Shown here one piece after another: positions 56,108-64,000 of a stretch of DNA of 64,000 nucleotides (position 1 is the first letter of the stretch; each line of letters starts with the position of its first letter). This DNA is from VAZQ01 sp963817015 (GTDB lineage: Bacteria; Pseudomonadota; Alphaproteobacteria; Rhizobiales; Xanthobacteraceae), in the NCBI GenBank assembly GCA_963817015.1, contig CAWFMV010000010.1:310001-374000 (forward strand). The letters run 5' to 3'. The notes under the pieces were generated by a model. The model saw only the letters and a list, made by a program, of their open reading frames with translations, searched no databases and was not told where the DNA came from. Made by a program: the position numbers and the translations under genes.

Positions 56108-57352
56108 TCAGGCCTTGCGGCGGAATGGAATTTCCGGCGGCGGTCCTTCTTTCTGGCGCCGGAGCTCCTGCTCACGCGGATAGAGACGGAACGCGTAGTT
56201 CTCCGGCAGCACGTCGAGCCAATCAGGGAGGCCAAGCGCCTTGGCGGCATGCGCCGGCCAATAGGGATTGCACAGCATCTCGCGCGCGATCGCGATGATG
56301 TCGGCCTGGCCCTCCTGGAGGATTGCCTCCGCCTGCGCGGGCTCGGTGATCAAGCCGACGACGGCGGTGGGCATGCCGGCTTCGCGGCGCACGTGCTCGG
56401 AATAGACGACGTTGTAGCCCGGCAGATAGCGCGGCACCGCCGGCAGGCTCGAAGTCCCTTCGAGCCCGCCGCACGACACGTCGAGGACATCGACGCCGCG
56501 CGCCTTCAGCTCCTTGGCAAATACGACAGTGTCGTCGATGTCCCAGTGGCCGCCCTTGCCGTCGACCACCGAACAGCGGAAGAACAGGGGCTTGTCGGCA
56601 GGCCAGGCCGAGCGCACGCCCTCAACCAGCTCCAGCGCGAAACGCATGCGGCCCGCAAGATCGCCGCCGTAGCCGTCGTCACGGCGGTTGGCGATCGGCG
56701 AGAGAAACTGATTGATCAGGTAGCCATGCGCGCCGTGGATCTCCACGACCTCGAAGCCTGCTTCGGCCGAGCGCGCGGCGGCATCGCGCCAGGCCGCGAT
56801 CTCGGCCCTGATGTCATCACGGTCGAGCGCGATCGGAGCCGGGCGACCGGGCCCGTGCGCGATCGGGCTCGACGACACGACCTGCCAGGGCCCACGCCCC
56901 ATCGCGGCATCGCGCTCGTTGAGCGGCTCGCGCCCTTCCCATGGCGAGCGCGAGGAGCCGCGGCGGCCGGCATGCCCGAGCTGGATCGCCGGCACCGCGC
57001 CGAGGTCCTTGAGGAAATTCGTGATGCGCCGATAGCCGCGCACATGCTCATCCGTGTACATGCCCGCGCAGTTGTGCGTGCGCCGTCCGCGTGCCTCGAC
57101 CGCGGTCTCCTCGCTGCACACGATGCCGGCACCGCCGATCGCGAACTGGCCGAGGTGGACGAGATGCCAGTCGGTCAGGTTGCCGTCGCTCGCCAGGTAC
57201 TGCGACATCGGACCGAGCATGATGCGATTGCGGGCGGTGACGCCGCGCATCGTGATCGGGCGGAACAGCAGCGGGCGCTGGTCAACGGGCGTACGCAGCC
57301 CACCGGGATGATCCGTCACGAACTCGACACCAGCAATTTTCATTTTCGACAT
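56108..57352 (-). CDS. NADH:flavin oxidoreductase (old yellow enzyme, YqjM-like)
   Basis: 414 residues from the ATG at 57352 with GAGGAAT upstream (the frame extends to 57382). RPLLFRPITMRGVTARNRIM and GPMSQYLASDGNLTDWHLVH are the FMN-binding TIM-barrel start; the Tyr is in SQY. GGAGIVCSEETAVEARGR, AIQLGHAGRRGSS and EIHGAHGYLINQFLSP (substrate His pair and Tyr) follow. Then NRRDDGYGGDLAGRMRFALE and IAIAREMLCNPYWPAHAA (phosphate-binding) complete the signature. It reduces an activated C=C double bond using NAD(P)H and FMN. Flanked by two related binding proteins, it may process the imported ligand. Confidence 0.93.
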   Translation of the reverse strand: MSKMKIAGVEFVTDHPGGLRTPVDQRPLLFRPITMRGVTARNRIMLGPMSQYLASDGNLTDWHLVHLGQFAIGGAGIVCSEETAVEARGRRTHNCAGMYTDEHVRGYRRITNFLKDLGAVPAIQLGHAGRRGSSRSPWEGREPLNERDAAMGRGPWQVVSSSPIAHGPGRPAPIALDRDDIRAEIAAWRDAAARSAEAGFEVVEIHGAHGYLINQFLSPIANRRDDGYGGDLAGRMRFALELVEGVRSAWPADKPLFFRCSVVDGKGGHWDIDDTVVFAKELKARGVDVLDVSCGGLEGTSSLPAVPRYLPGYNVVYSEHVRREAGMPTAVVGLITEPAQAEAILQEGQADIIAIAREMLCNPYWPAHAAKALGLPDWLDVLPENYAFRLYPREQELRRQKEGPPPEIPFRRKA

Positions 57353-57383
57353 TGACAATTCCTCACTGCGCCGAAGCGCCATT

Positions 57384-58412
57384 CTATCGCGTCACCGCCG
57401 CCTGGTAGCGCTCAATGACTTTTTGGGGCGTCGCCAGGGTGCGGGCATTGAGCGCGGTCAGCGCCGCGCCATTCATCGGATTGAGCACGTTGCCGGCCTG
57501 CTGCGACAGCTTGATATAATCGGGATCCTGCATGGTGGCATCGAAGGCGCGGCGCAGCACCGCGACGATCGGTGCCGGCACCTCGGGCGGTGCGATGAAG
57601 GATTGTCCAAGCTCCGCCGACGAGCTCATGAACTCCATCAGTGCGCGGTCGTCGTCGTTCGTGGCCATGTCGAGTGCGAGCGGCACATCGGGAAGCTCCG
57701 GATTGCGGCTGAGCGAGACATGGAAGATCACACGGATCTTCTTGTCGCGCAGCTGGTCCGCATGACTGTTTCTGACGTTGTTCCAGGTCGTCAGCGCGCC
57801 GTCGGTCTCGCCGCGCTGGACTGCGAGGTTGAAGGCCGCCGAGCCGCTGTAACCCAGAACGACCTGCATCTGCGTGCCGAATGCATGGTTCATCACATAC
57901 GGGATGATGGTGCTGGCACTGGTGGCGCCTGACGACCCGATCGTGACCTTGCGGCGCCGCAGGTCATCGAGCGTATGGGCATCGACGGTGTGCCAGACGT
58001 AGAGAACCTGCGTGGAATCGGCCGTGCGCCCGATCCAGTTCATTTTCGCCACGTCGTATTTCACCGTCTTCTCGCCGGTCACCTGCGCGACCACGACCGG
58101 TGCAAGCGGGGTCGCGATGGTGAGCCCATCGCGCGGCGCAATGCTCTGCAGATAATTCATGCCGACCGCCCCGCCCGCCCCCGGCATGAAGCTAGGAACC
58201 ACGTTGGGCTGGCCCGGGATGTGACGTCCGAAATATTTGATGAAGGGCGCGGCGTTCGCCATGCGGTCGCCCCCGGGCGTGGTGGGAATGATCACGCTCA
58301 GGGTCTTGCCGCGGAAATGGTCCTCGAGCGAGCCTTGCGCCCACACCGGCACGACCGCATGGAGCAGCACGGCGGCTGCTACAACGGCGAGGCGAGCGCT
58401 GCGGACGGTCAT
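57384..58412 (-). CDS. TctC-type solute-binding protein 9
   Basis: 342 residues from ATG 58412 (GGAGACGATGC upstream). MTVRSARLAVVAAAVLLHAV is the leader, with cleavage near VWAQ. SLEDHFRGKTLSVIIPTTPG, RHIPGQPNVVPSFMPGAGGA and IAPRDGLTIATPL are the ligand motifs. It is the closest relative of the gene at 55028 within the window. It precedes the OYE-like gene by 31 bases on the same strand, so the three (57384, 56108, 55028) form a likely transport-plus-catabolism operon. It diverges from the ThDP enzyme across 116 bases. Confidence 0.92.
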   Translation of the reverse strand: MTVRSARLAVVAAAVLLHAVVPVWAQGSLEDHFRGKTLSVIIPTTPGGDRMANAAPFIKYFGRHIPGQPNVVPSFMPGAGGAVGMNYLQSIAPRDGLTIATPLAPVVVAQVTGEKTVKYDVAKMNWIGRTADSTQVLYVWHTVDAHTLDDLRRRKVTIGSSGATSASTIIPYVMNHAFGTQMQVVLGYSGSAAFNLAVQRGETDGALTTWNNVRNSHADQLRDKKIRVIFHVSLSRNPELPDVPLALDMATNDDDRALMEFMSSSAELGQSFIAPPEVPAPIVAVLRRAFDATMQDPDYIKLSQQAGNVLNPMNGAALTALNARTLATPQKVIERYQAAVTR

Positions 58413-58528
58413 GCATCGTCTCCTGCGCGGACATCGAAGGCTATTCACGGCAAAGCGTTAGGCGATGTCAATTGACATGGCAGGACCTTTCGCGGATCAA
58501 ATTGCCGCCAACCAAGGGAGGAAACACC

Positions 58529-60182
58529 ATGAATGGCGCTGCCATAATCGCCGAAATTCTCAAGCGCGAAGGCACGGGTTTTCTCTCGTGCTACCCGCGC
58601 AATCCGCTGATCGAGGCGTGCGCAGCACTCGACATGCGCACCATCCTGTGCCGGCAGGAGCGTGTCGGCGTGGGCATCGCGGACGGCTATTCGCGCATCA
58701 GCCGCGGCAAGCGCAACGGTGTTTTCGCCGCCCAGGCCGGGCCCGGCATTGAGAATGCCTTCCCGGGCATCGCCCAGGCGTTCGCCGAGAACGTGCCGAT
58801 GTTGATCGTGCCGGCGACGCTGCCGCTTGCGCGGCATTACCTCAAGCCAGTGTTTCGCGCTGCCGACGTCTATCGCCCGGTGACCAAATGGTCGGCGGTG
58901 GCGCATTCGGTGCAGGAGCTGCCCGACCTGATGCGCCGCGCCTATCACGCCATGCGCAGCGGCAAGGGCGGCCCGGTGCTGGTCGAGATACCGCCCGAGG
59001 TCTGGGAGGCCGAGTACAAAGGCGAGCTCGACTACACGCCGATGCCGGTGCAGCGCTCGGCGCCCGATCCCGACGCCGTGAAGCAGGCGGTGCGGATGCT
59101 GCTCGCCGCCAAGAGCCCGATCCTGTGGGCCGGCCAGGGCGTGCACTATGCCGAGGCCGGCGACCGGATGGTGGCGCTCGCGGAGCTCCTGCCCGCACCG
59201 GTCGTCACCACCAATCCGGGCAAGAGCGCGATCCCCGACAGCCACCCGCTGTCGCTCGGCGCCTCCACTCGCTCGCGCTCGAAGATGTTCACCGACTACA
59301 TGGCGAAGGCCGATCTTGTTCTCGCCGTCGGCTCAAGCCTCACGCGGACGCCGTTCGGGCCGAGCGTGCCGCCGGGCAAGAAGATCATTCACTCGACCAA
59401 CGAGGCGAGCGACATCAACAAGGAGTATCGCGTCGACCTTGGGCTCATCGGCGACGCCGGCCTCGTGCTCGATGCGCTGATCGAGGAAGTGGGCCGCCAG
59501 AAGGGCTCCGCCCGTGGCGGCAATGCGCTCAACTCGCTCAAGGAGGAGATCGCAGCGGCCAAGAAGGCGTGGCTCGCCGAATGGGCCAAGCACTTCGATT
59601 CCGACGAAGTGCCGATCAACCAGTACCGCGTGATCCGCGACCTGATGCGCACGGTCGATCGCGACAACGTCATCATGACCCACGACTTCGGGCAGCCCGC
59701 GCGAGCAGATGATGCCGATGTGGGAGACCACGAAGGCCGGTTCCTATATGGGCTGGGGCAAGTCCACGCAGCTTGGCTACGGGCTCGGCATCACCATGGG
59801 GGCAAAGCTCGCCGCGCCCGACAAGCTCTGCATCAATGTGATGGGCGACGCCGCGATCGGCATGACCGGCATGGACATCGAGACCGCCGCCCGCAACAAG
59901 ATCGCGATCCTCACCATCGTGTTCAACAACGGCGTCATGGGCGCCGAGCGCGAGGAGCTCAAGATCTCCGACAAGAAGTACGGCGCGATGACGGTCAGCG
60001 GCAATTACAGCAAGGTGGCCGAGGGACTCAATGTCGCGTCCACCCGCATTGATAATCCGGCGAACATTGTGCCGGCAATCAAGGAGGCGGTGGCGGTGAC
60101 CGAGAAGGGCTCACCCTTCTTGCTGGAGTTCGTGGTCAAGGAAGGCCACGACTTCTCACGCTATAACCTTCCGGGGTTGTAG
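58529..60182 (+). CDS. Thiamine-diphosphate-dependent enzyme, acetolactate-synthase family (one frameshift)
   Basis: ATG at 58529 after GGGAGGAAACACC. The N-terminal PYR domain includes ILCRQERVGVGIADGYSRIS (catalytic Glu in RQE) and FAAQAGPGIENAFPGIAQAF. The central domain has LLAAKSPILWAGQGVHYAEA. An extra base near 59697 separates THDFG from SPREQMMPMWETT. The C-terminal PP domain has CINVMGDAAIGMTGMDIETA and ILTIVFNNGVMG, a GDA...NN thiamine motif. Corrected length is ~550 residues. No regulatory subunit is adjacent, so it is unlikely to be the biosynthetic acetolactate synthase. A decarboxylase or carboligase of an imported acid is more probable. Confidence 0.88.
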
Positions 60183-60213
60183 CGCGCAGCCATCCTGCAC
60201 TTGCGTTGACCGT

Positions 60214-60341
60214 CGTCCTGAGGTGCGCTTGCACGCGCCTCGAAGGATGTACGCCTCGGAGCTCGGGCCGCATCCTTCGAGGGCCGCGCACAAGTCCTCG
60301 ATCTCTGGCGAGATCGAGCACGCGGCCGCCTCAGGATGACG
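60214..60341. repeat. gtcctgagg...cctcaggatgac inverted repeat element
   Basis: The ends cgtcctgagg and cctcaggatgacg are inverted. Internal arms cctcgaaggatg and catccttcgagg also pair, with a further gagatcgag hairpin between. It fills the gap between the convergent ends of the ThDP enzyme and the next binding-protein gene. It is of a type often seen in Bradyrhizobium-like genomes, from general knowledge, and could end both transcripts. Confidence 0.75.
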
Positions 60342-60366
60342 GATCAAAGTCTGTACACCGTGCTTA

Positions 60367-61398
60367 TCAATGCTGGTTGGCCGTGTAGGCTTGGCGGACC
60401 TTCTCCGACAGTAGCGGCGGCAGGTCACTCACCTGCTTGACCAGCCGCTGCAGATCCTCGCCCTTCATCGGCGAGACCGTAAGCCTGGTCCTCTCGACGT
60501 CGGCCAGGAACTCCTTGTCCTGCATTGTCGCATCGAAGGCCCGGCGTAGCGCGTTGAGCCGATCGGGCGGAACGCCGGGGGTCGTGAAAAAGGCCGAGCC
60601 GATATCGGCCGCCGACATGACGGCGCTCAGAATTTGCCGCTCCTCGTCGCTGCGGGCGAGATCGACAGCGGTGGGTATGTCGGGCAGCTCAGGGTGGCGG
60701 CTGAGCGAGAACTGCACCAGGATCGAAATCTGCTTGCTCGGATACCACTCCGGATGTCCAACCTTCACGGCCACCCATGAGGTCGAATGCCCTTCGACCT
60801 CGCCGCGCTGAACCGCGAGCTGAGCGTCAGCCGATCCCTTGTACCCCATGATCAGCTTGAACTTGGTGCCGAACACGTTGTTCATGACGGTCGGATAGAT
60901 CGAGACCGTCGACCCCGCACCGGTGCCCGATAGCGTCGATTCAAATTTCTGCGCATCCGCGAACGTCTTCACCTTCGAGGTATTCCACATGAACACGATA
61001 TTGATGAGTAAATCGACGCGGCCTACCCAATTGAGCTCCGCCGTCTTGAAGCGAACGCCTTGTGTTCCGAGCTTCTCATCAAGCGCGGTCGTCGGCGCTC
61101 CGATGGCGAGCACGGTGCCATCCTTCGGCGAAGCGCCGTAGACGGTGTTCACCGCCAGGAAGCTCCCTGCCCCCGGGGTGTTCTTGGGCACGACCACCGG
61201 CTTGCCCGGGATGTGCTTGCCGATGTGGCGCGCGAGCAGCCGCGCCCAGATGTCGTTGCTGCCTCCGGGCGGATAGCCAATGATGAAGTCGATGGCCTTG
61301 CCTGCATAGAACTGCTCCGGCGTCTGCGCGCTGGCATCGGATCCCTGCAGGCCAGCCGCCATGACGGCGGCGGCGAGGAGGCGTCGAAAGGCTGACAT
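60367..61398 (-). CDS. TctC-type solute-binding protein 10
   Basis: 343 residues from ATG 61398 (AGGGAACG upstream). MSAFRRLLAAAVMAAGLQGS is the leader, with cleavage near ASAQ. TPEQFYAGKAIDFIIGYPPG, HIPGKPVVVPKNTPGAGSFL and GASPKDGTVLAIG match the FYxGK subgroup, and the last block (LPPLLSEKVRQAYTANQH) ends it. It is most like the tandem pair at 5.5-7.7 kb. Uninterrupted. It lies 201 bases from the signalling gene start side and seems monocistronic. Confidence 0.92.
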   Translation of the reverse strand: MSAFRRLLAAAVMAAGLQGSDASAQTPEQFYAGKAIDFIIGYPPGGSNDIWARLLARHIGKHIPGKPVVVPKNTPGAGSFLAVNTVYGASPKDGTVLAIGAPTTALDEKLGTQGVRFKTAELNWVGRVDLLINIVFMWNTSKVKTFADAQKFESTLSGTGAGSTVSIYPTVMNNVFGTKFKLIMGYKGSADAQLAVQRGEVEGHSTSWVAVKVGHPEWYPSKQISILVQFSLSRHPELPDIPTAVDLARSDEERQILSAVMSAADIGSAFFTTPGVPPDRLNALRRAFDATMQDKEFLADVERTRLTVSPMKGEDLQRLVKQVSDLPPLLSEKVRQAYTANQH

Positions 61399-61599
61399 GT
61401 GGCGTTCCCTGTTGTGGCCATCCTTGTTGGTACCGCCACCAGGATAGCAGGGACGCGCGCCCAGGCTACAGACAAGCGACAGGCGGCCGCCCGGAGCGAC
61501 AATTCGCACATCGCCGCCAGGCAGCGCAGGCGCAAAGGACTTTTCCAAACCCAGACAACTGGTTAGGCCGGCAGCCGGGCTTGCCGGCGCGCCAGCCAG

Positions 61600-63517
61600 C
61601 TAGGCCGCCATGGTTTGCTGTTTGGACGCCTGCTTGGGCGCCCACGACGCCAGGATTTCCGGAACCTGCTCGACCGGCACCGGCGGACTGAACAGATAGC
61701 CCTGTGCCTCATCACAGCCCAGCGCCAGGACGGAGTTCTGCTGATCGCGCGTTTCGACGCCCTCGGCGATCGTCCTCATGCCGAGCGCGCGGGCAAGGCT
61801 GACGACGGCCTGCACGATCGCGGCATGCTCGATCCCCTCGACAACGCCCGAGATGAAGGTGCGGTCGACCTTGATCTTGTCGAAGGGGAAGCTGCGCAGG
61901 TAGCTGAGCGACGAGTAGCCCGTGCCGAAATCATCCATCGCGATGCGCACGCCAAGGCTCTTGAGCTGGTGCAGGATCGCAAGCGTGCGCTCGCTGTTCT
62001 CCATGAAGACCCGCTCGGTGATCTCGAGCTCGAGGCGATCCGGCGCCAGGCCTGACGCAGAGAGAATGCCCGCGATCGTGTCGTACAGATTGGGGGCTGA
62101 GAACTGGACCGGCGACAGGTTGACCGCGACACGAAGATGATGAGGCCATTCGCTCGCCTGGCGGCATGCTTCCGCCAGCGCCCACTCACCAAGCTGCAGG
62201 ATCAGGCCCGTGTCTTCCGCCACCGAGATGAAGACGCCCGGCGGGATCATGCCTCGCACCGGATGCTTCCACCGCGCAAGCGCTTCAAAGCCCGTGATGA
62301 CATTGCGCTGCAAGTCGATGATCGGCTGGTAGTGCAGCGACAGCTCGTCACGCGCGACGGCCTCGCGCAAATCCATCTCGATATGCCGGCGGTCGCTGAG
62401 CTCCTCGTTCATCGACTTGTCGTAAAACCGATAGGTGCCGCGGCCGCTGGCCTTGACCGCGTAGAGCGCGAGATCGGCCGCCATCAGGAGATCGTCGACG
62501 CTCTCGCCATCGCCGGGCCCGACCGCAATGCCGATGCTGACATTGGTGCAGACCCGATGACCGTCAAGCTCGTAGGGCTCGCTGATAGCCTTCGCGAGCC
62601 TCAGCGCTGACGCTTCGAGCGCTGCGCGCGAGACAAATGTCGGCACGATCACCGCGAATTCATCGCCGCCGAGCCGGGCCAGGACACTGTTCGATCCAAG
62701 CGACCATTCCAAACGCTTGGCCACCTCCTGCAGCAGCCGATCGCCGATGCGATGGCCGAGCGTGTCGTTGACCGCCTTGAAGCGATCGAGATCGAGGAAC
62801 AGCACGGCAAATTCGTCAGTCTGCCGAGAAGTCCGACCGCTGGCCGCTGATCTGATCAAGCGCAGCACTGAACACACGCCGGTTGGGCAGGCCGGTGAGA
62901 GGGTCCTCGGCCGCAAGCCGGGCAATATGCGCTTCCGCCTCGCGCCGCTTGGTGATATCGGCGAACGTATGCAGGATGCCACCGTCGGGCAGGCAATCGC
63001 TGCACACTTCAATGACTTTGCCGTTCGAAGGCCTGTATTCACTGACCAGCACCTGTCCGGGGCCGGCGATATCGAGCACCGACTGCGAAGACGGGAGCCC
63101 TCCCTCCGCCACACCGCTTGCCTCGGCCTGATACCTGGTCAGCTCGTCGAAACGTGGCGGGCTTTCGATCATCTGCGGCGGCAGGTCCAAGAGCTCGACG
63201 CATCTGCGATTGATGATGGGAATCTGCTGGTCCGGCGTGACCAGCATGATGCCCTGGTTCATGTGCTCGAGCGTCAGGCGCAGCTGCTCCGCCTTCTGAT
63301 GCGCACTCGCTTCGGCGCGCAGCATCCGCTCCATGGCGGCAAGGATGATGAACGTCAGCAACGTCGCAATGGCATGCAGCTGCAGATCCGCCTCGAGCCC
63401 ATTGAAATGCCGGAATGCGATGCCCGCCCAGAGCATGCCAATGATCAGCATGCCGAGAACCGCGGTGCTGCGCCGCTCGGCGATCAATCTGGGCAGGCGC
63501 AGGATATTGAGAGTCAT
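61600..63517 (-). CDS. Membrane-anchored PAS-GGDEF-EAL cyclic-di-GMP signalling protein (one frameshift)
   Basis: Corrected length ~638 residues. Two N-terminal membrane spans (STAVLGMLIIGMLWAGIAF and LHAIATLLTFIILAAM) precede a PAS domain beginning LRLTLEHMNQGIMLVTPDQQ. A frame change near 62820 separates it from the diguanylate cyclase domain, which has VLARLGGDEFAVIV (intact GGDEF). The EAL phosphodiesterase domain has GFEALARWKHP, NLSPVQF, ELEITERVFM, MDDFGTGYSSLSYLRSFPF, KVDRTFI and AEGVET, all key residues present. Both synthesis and breakdown of cyclic-di-GMP are therefore possible, gated by a PAS ligand. It ends PKQASKQQTMAA. Confidence 0.9.
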
Positions 63518-63686
63518 TGGACCAAGCGATGCTGAACTGTCATCGCCAATCCTGCGCCGCTTATGATTGCGGGCCGCTTAATCTACTATGGCACCATAAT
63601 TTTCTTGGCTAAGACCGACTTAATGCACCGCAACGGAATAGTACGCTTCGAAGTGCAATTAGCGCAGCGAACGGGCAGGCGATTGC

Positions 63687-64000
63687 TCAAAAGAATGCCA
63701 GCGTCCGGATTTCGATGCTCTCACGCGGCCGAGCGCCCGCTGGCGCAGTCGGATCATCGAACGCGGTGTGCGCCGTAAAGCGCGCCCGGCCGTCCCGCAA
63801 GGAATCATAAACCTTAAAGACGAGTGCCTCCTCACGCTGCATCAGCGGGAACCAGTACCAACGATGCTCGGGATTGTAGGTGACCGCATAGGTCTGCCCG
63901 ATCCGGTTTGGGTAGCGACGCTCTGAAATCACGAGATCTTCCGGGGCAACACTGCGCGCATCACAGATGGCGAGCGGAAAGGTCTCGACCGGATGGCGGA
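63687..64000 (-). CDS. CmcJ/NvfI-like oxidoreductase, C-terminal part (cut by window end)
   Basis: On the minus strand the frame is open from the window edge to a TGA at 63687. It reads HPVETFPLAICDARSVAPED, then YPNRIGQTYAVTYNPEHRWY and YDSLRDGRARFTAHTAFDDP, and ends with RESIEIRTLAFF. These match the C-terminus of the CmcJ/NvfI (DUF) family, whose fungal and streptomycete members hydroxylate or methoxylate antibiotics and meroterpenoids. The N-terminal part lies outside the window. The 169 bases between this gene and the signalling gene start hold no gene I can see. Confidence 0.8.
   Translation of the reverse strand, partial: RHPVETFPLAICDARSVAPEDLVISERRYPNRIGQTYAVTYNPEHRWYWFPLMQREEALVFKVYDSLRDGRARFTAHTAFDDPTAPAGARPRESIEIRTLAFF

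Noticed and set aside
58529..60182. Biosynthetic acetolactate synthase large subunit
   Set aside because: No small regulatory subunit or branched-chain gene is adjacent and the context is catabolic, so only the ThDP-enzyme family is claimed.
1..64000. CRISPR arrays, tRNA or rRNA genes, insertion sequences, integrase or phage genes
   Set aside because: I saw no regularly spaced identical repeats with unique spacers, no tRNA-like cloverleaf or rRNA sequence, and no transposase or integrase motif. The repeats present are dispersed palindromes.

Overview
This GC-rich window looks like the chromosome of an alphaproteobacterium of the Bradyrhizobium/Xanthobacteraceae type (order Hyphomicrobiales). 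The assignment rests on base composition, gene families and several intergenic palindromic repeat families; no ribosomal or other marker gene is present. The theme is an accessory catabolic region. It has ten tripartite-tricarboxylate-transporter (TctC/Bug) solute-binding proteins with no TctA/TctB membrane genes, two molybdenum hydroxylase loci, a UbiD-type decarboxylase, an HyuA/HyuB pair, amidohydrolases, an old-yellow-enzyme-like oxidoreductase, a thiamine-diphosphate enzyme and a periplasmic GMC dehydrogenase with its cytochrome.

Layout. 0-7.7 kb: end of a GNAT acetyltransferase, then minus-strand molybdenum hydroxylase large and FAD subunits, a UbiD-like decarboxylase and two tandem TctC-like proteins. 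7.9-15.9 kb: plus-strand pair of DUF4344 metallopeptidase-like proteins (the first has lost its zinc motif), HyuA, an HyuB with an acetone-carboxylase-gamma-like tail, and a CocE-type hydrolase. 15.9-24.3 kb: a glycan-type cluster of three integral-membrane glycosyltransferases (minus) diverging from a dehydrogenase, two GT2 enzymes and an FAD oxidoreductase (plus). 24.5-31.5 kb: a diheme protein, a maleate-isomerase-like enzyme and a divergent, complete FAD/2Fe-2S/molybdopterin hydroxylase operon. 31.6-46.3 kb: binding proteins, a LysR regulator, a MoaD-like/beta-propeller pair, a siderophore-interacting protein and small hypotheticals. 46.4-54.8 kb: amidohydrolase, Tat-exported gluconate-dehydrogenase-like subunit, GMC flavoenzyme, cytochrome c, a secreted protein, and a large ClpA-like AAA+ protein whose C-terminus resembles class I peptide-chain release factors but lacks the GGQ domain. 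55-64 kb: more binding proteins, the OYE-like enzyme, the ThDP enzyme, a PAS-GGDEF-EAL protein and the end of a CmcJ/NvfI-like oxidoreductase.

The best candidate for an unusual system is the AAA+/release-factor fusion at 51396-54799. Its architecture suggests an unfoldase that docks on ribosomes without reading stop codons or hydrolysing peptidyl-tRNA.

Caution: many genes are interrupted by single-base insertions (almost always one extra G or C), while others are perfectly open. I treat these as probable sequence errors and give the reconstructed gene limits. Where I quote residue numbers in such genes, they refer to the corrected protein. No gap between genes exceeds 300 bases; the largest are about 230-280 bases and are mentioned with neighbouring entries where anything is visible.
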